The notes under the pieces are model-generated. The model worked only from the letters and a program-made list of their open reading frames with translations. It had not been told where the DNA came from and searched no databases. The position numbers and the translations under genes were made by a program. 64,000 nt of DNA from positions 1 to 64,000 of the forward strand of contig UCII01000010.1 in assembly GCA_900472485.1 (NCBI GenBank). The letters run 5' to 3'. The stretch's first letter is position 1; each line of letters begins with the position of its first letter. This document shows positions 63,854-64,000 of the stretch, one piece after another. This stretch comes from Hyphomicrobiales bacterium. GTDB lineage: Bacteria; Pseudomonadota; Alphaproteobacteria; Rhizobiales; Rhizobiaceae.

Positions 63854-64000
63854 ATGAAGATGAGAACCGTTCTTGCCCTCGTTGCTGCCGCGGCAGCCCT
63901 CTCTGCCTGCGTCGATTTCGGCGGTTCCAGACCGCCGCCGATGGGGATGAACCCGGGTGGCTCCCAGCCGCGCATGAATTCGGTGGAAGGAAGCTGGGCC
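63854..64000 (+). CDS. Lipoprotein, truncated at the window edge
   Basis: The first 49 residues are visible. The start MKMRTVLALVAAAAALSACVDFGG has a lipobox LSAC, so Cys19 would be lipid-modified after signal peptidase II cleavage. Proline, glycine and methionine-rich sequence follows (PPPMGMNPGG). GCGGGAGA precedes the ATG. The frame continues beyond position 64000, so length and family cannot be given. Confidence 0.7.
   Translation, partial: MKMRTVLALVAAAAALSACVDFGGSRPPPMGMNPGGSQPRMNSVEGSWA

Overview
The window looks like ordinary chromosome of a fast-growing rhizobium (Rhizobium or a close relative). Codon use is GC-rich and even throughout. Several alphaproteobacterial markers are present: RcdA, GapR (DUF2312), DUF1192, DUF4164, DUF1036, DUF1244, DUF465, NAD-dependent homospermidine synthase, Cys-free ribosomal proteins L31 and L36, and RIME-type mosaic palindromes. 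I see no transposase, prophage, CRISPR array, tRNA or rRNA. All assignments come from reading translations and motifs; no database search was run.

Layout. 0-4.2 kb: two SDR oxidoreductases, a MarR regulator and a ClC chloride channel. 4.3-14.5 kb: a structured RNA candidate at the usual 6S position beside zapA, then a carbon-metabolism block (tkt, gap, pgk, class I fba) interrupted by a glycolipid-binding protein and a K+/H+ antiporter-like gene. 14.6-19 kb: a serine hydrolase, a PhzF protein, an unannotated 53-residue membrane protein, an MFS transporter and DUF1192. 19-22.3 kb: a putative three-hairpin sRNA, rcdA behind a CtrA/CcrM-type site, a Tet(M)-like ribosomal protection GTPase and rpmE. 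22.4-31.6 kb: an ABC exporter, a YegP protein, a DGPF-protein/ECF42-like sigma pair, a MotA/MotB-like non-flagellar pair, suhB, a Sel1 protein and a ThiE-like protein. 31.8-36.8 kb: ArsR, two divergent DUF465 proteins, purEK, rpmJ, a TPR protein and a hydrolase. 36.7-40.9 kb: a LysR-tautomerase-cupin-DUF4865 cassette with paired palindromes, a Ser/Thr dehydratase and a LysE exporter. 41-49.4 kb: a RIME mosaic, two beta-hydroxyacid dehydrogenases, pyk, N-formylglutamate amidohydrolase, gapR, nitronate monooxygenase and ilvE. 49.6-57.8 kb: an amine oxidase, a surface-polysaccharide trio (deacetylase, GT25, GT29-like), a DUF882 peptidase and an orphan sigma-54 response regulator. 58-64 kb: pepF, pabB, a pabC-like gene, YciI, homospermidine synthase and a truncated lipoprotein gene.

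How the genes work together. tkt-gap-pgk-fba and the distant pyk cover lower glycolysis/gluconeogenesis and pentose-phosphate exchange. purE/purK overlap and give one step of purine synthesis. pabB/pabC-like supply p-aminobenzoate for folate. The most interesting material is regulatory: overlapping palindromes before fba, the CtrA-type box plus GANTC site before rcdA with an upstream sRNA candidate, two GGAT/ATCC palindromes before the tautomerase cassette, a MarR-type palindrome before clcA, and a 19-nt direct repeat before homospermidine synthase. I found no clear novel defence or mobile system; the MotAB-like pair is the nearest resemblance but lacks Zorya effectors.
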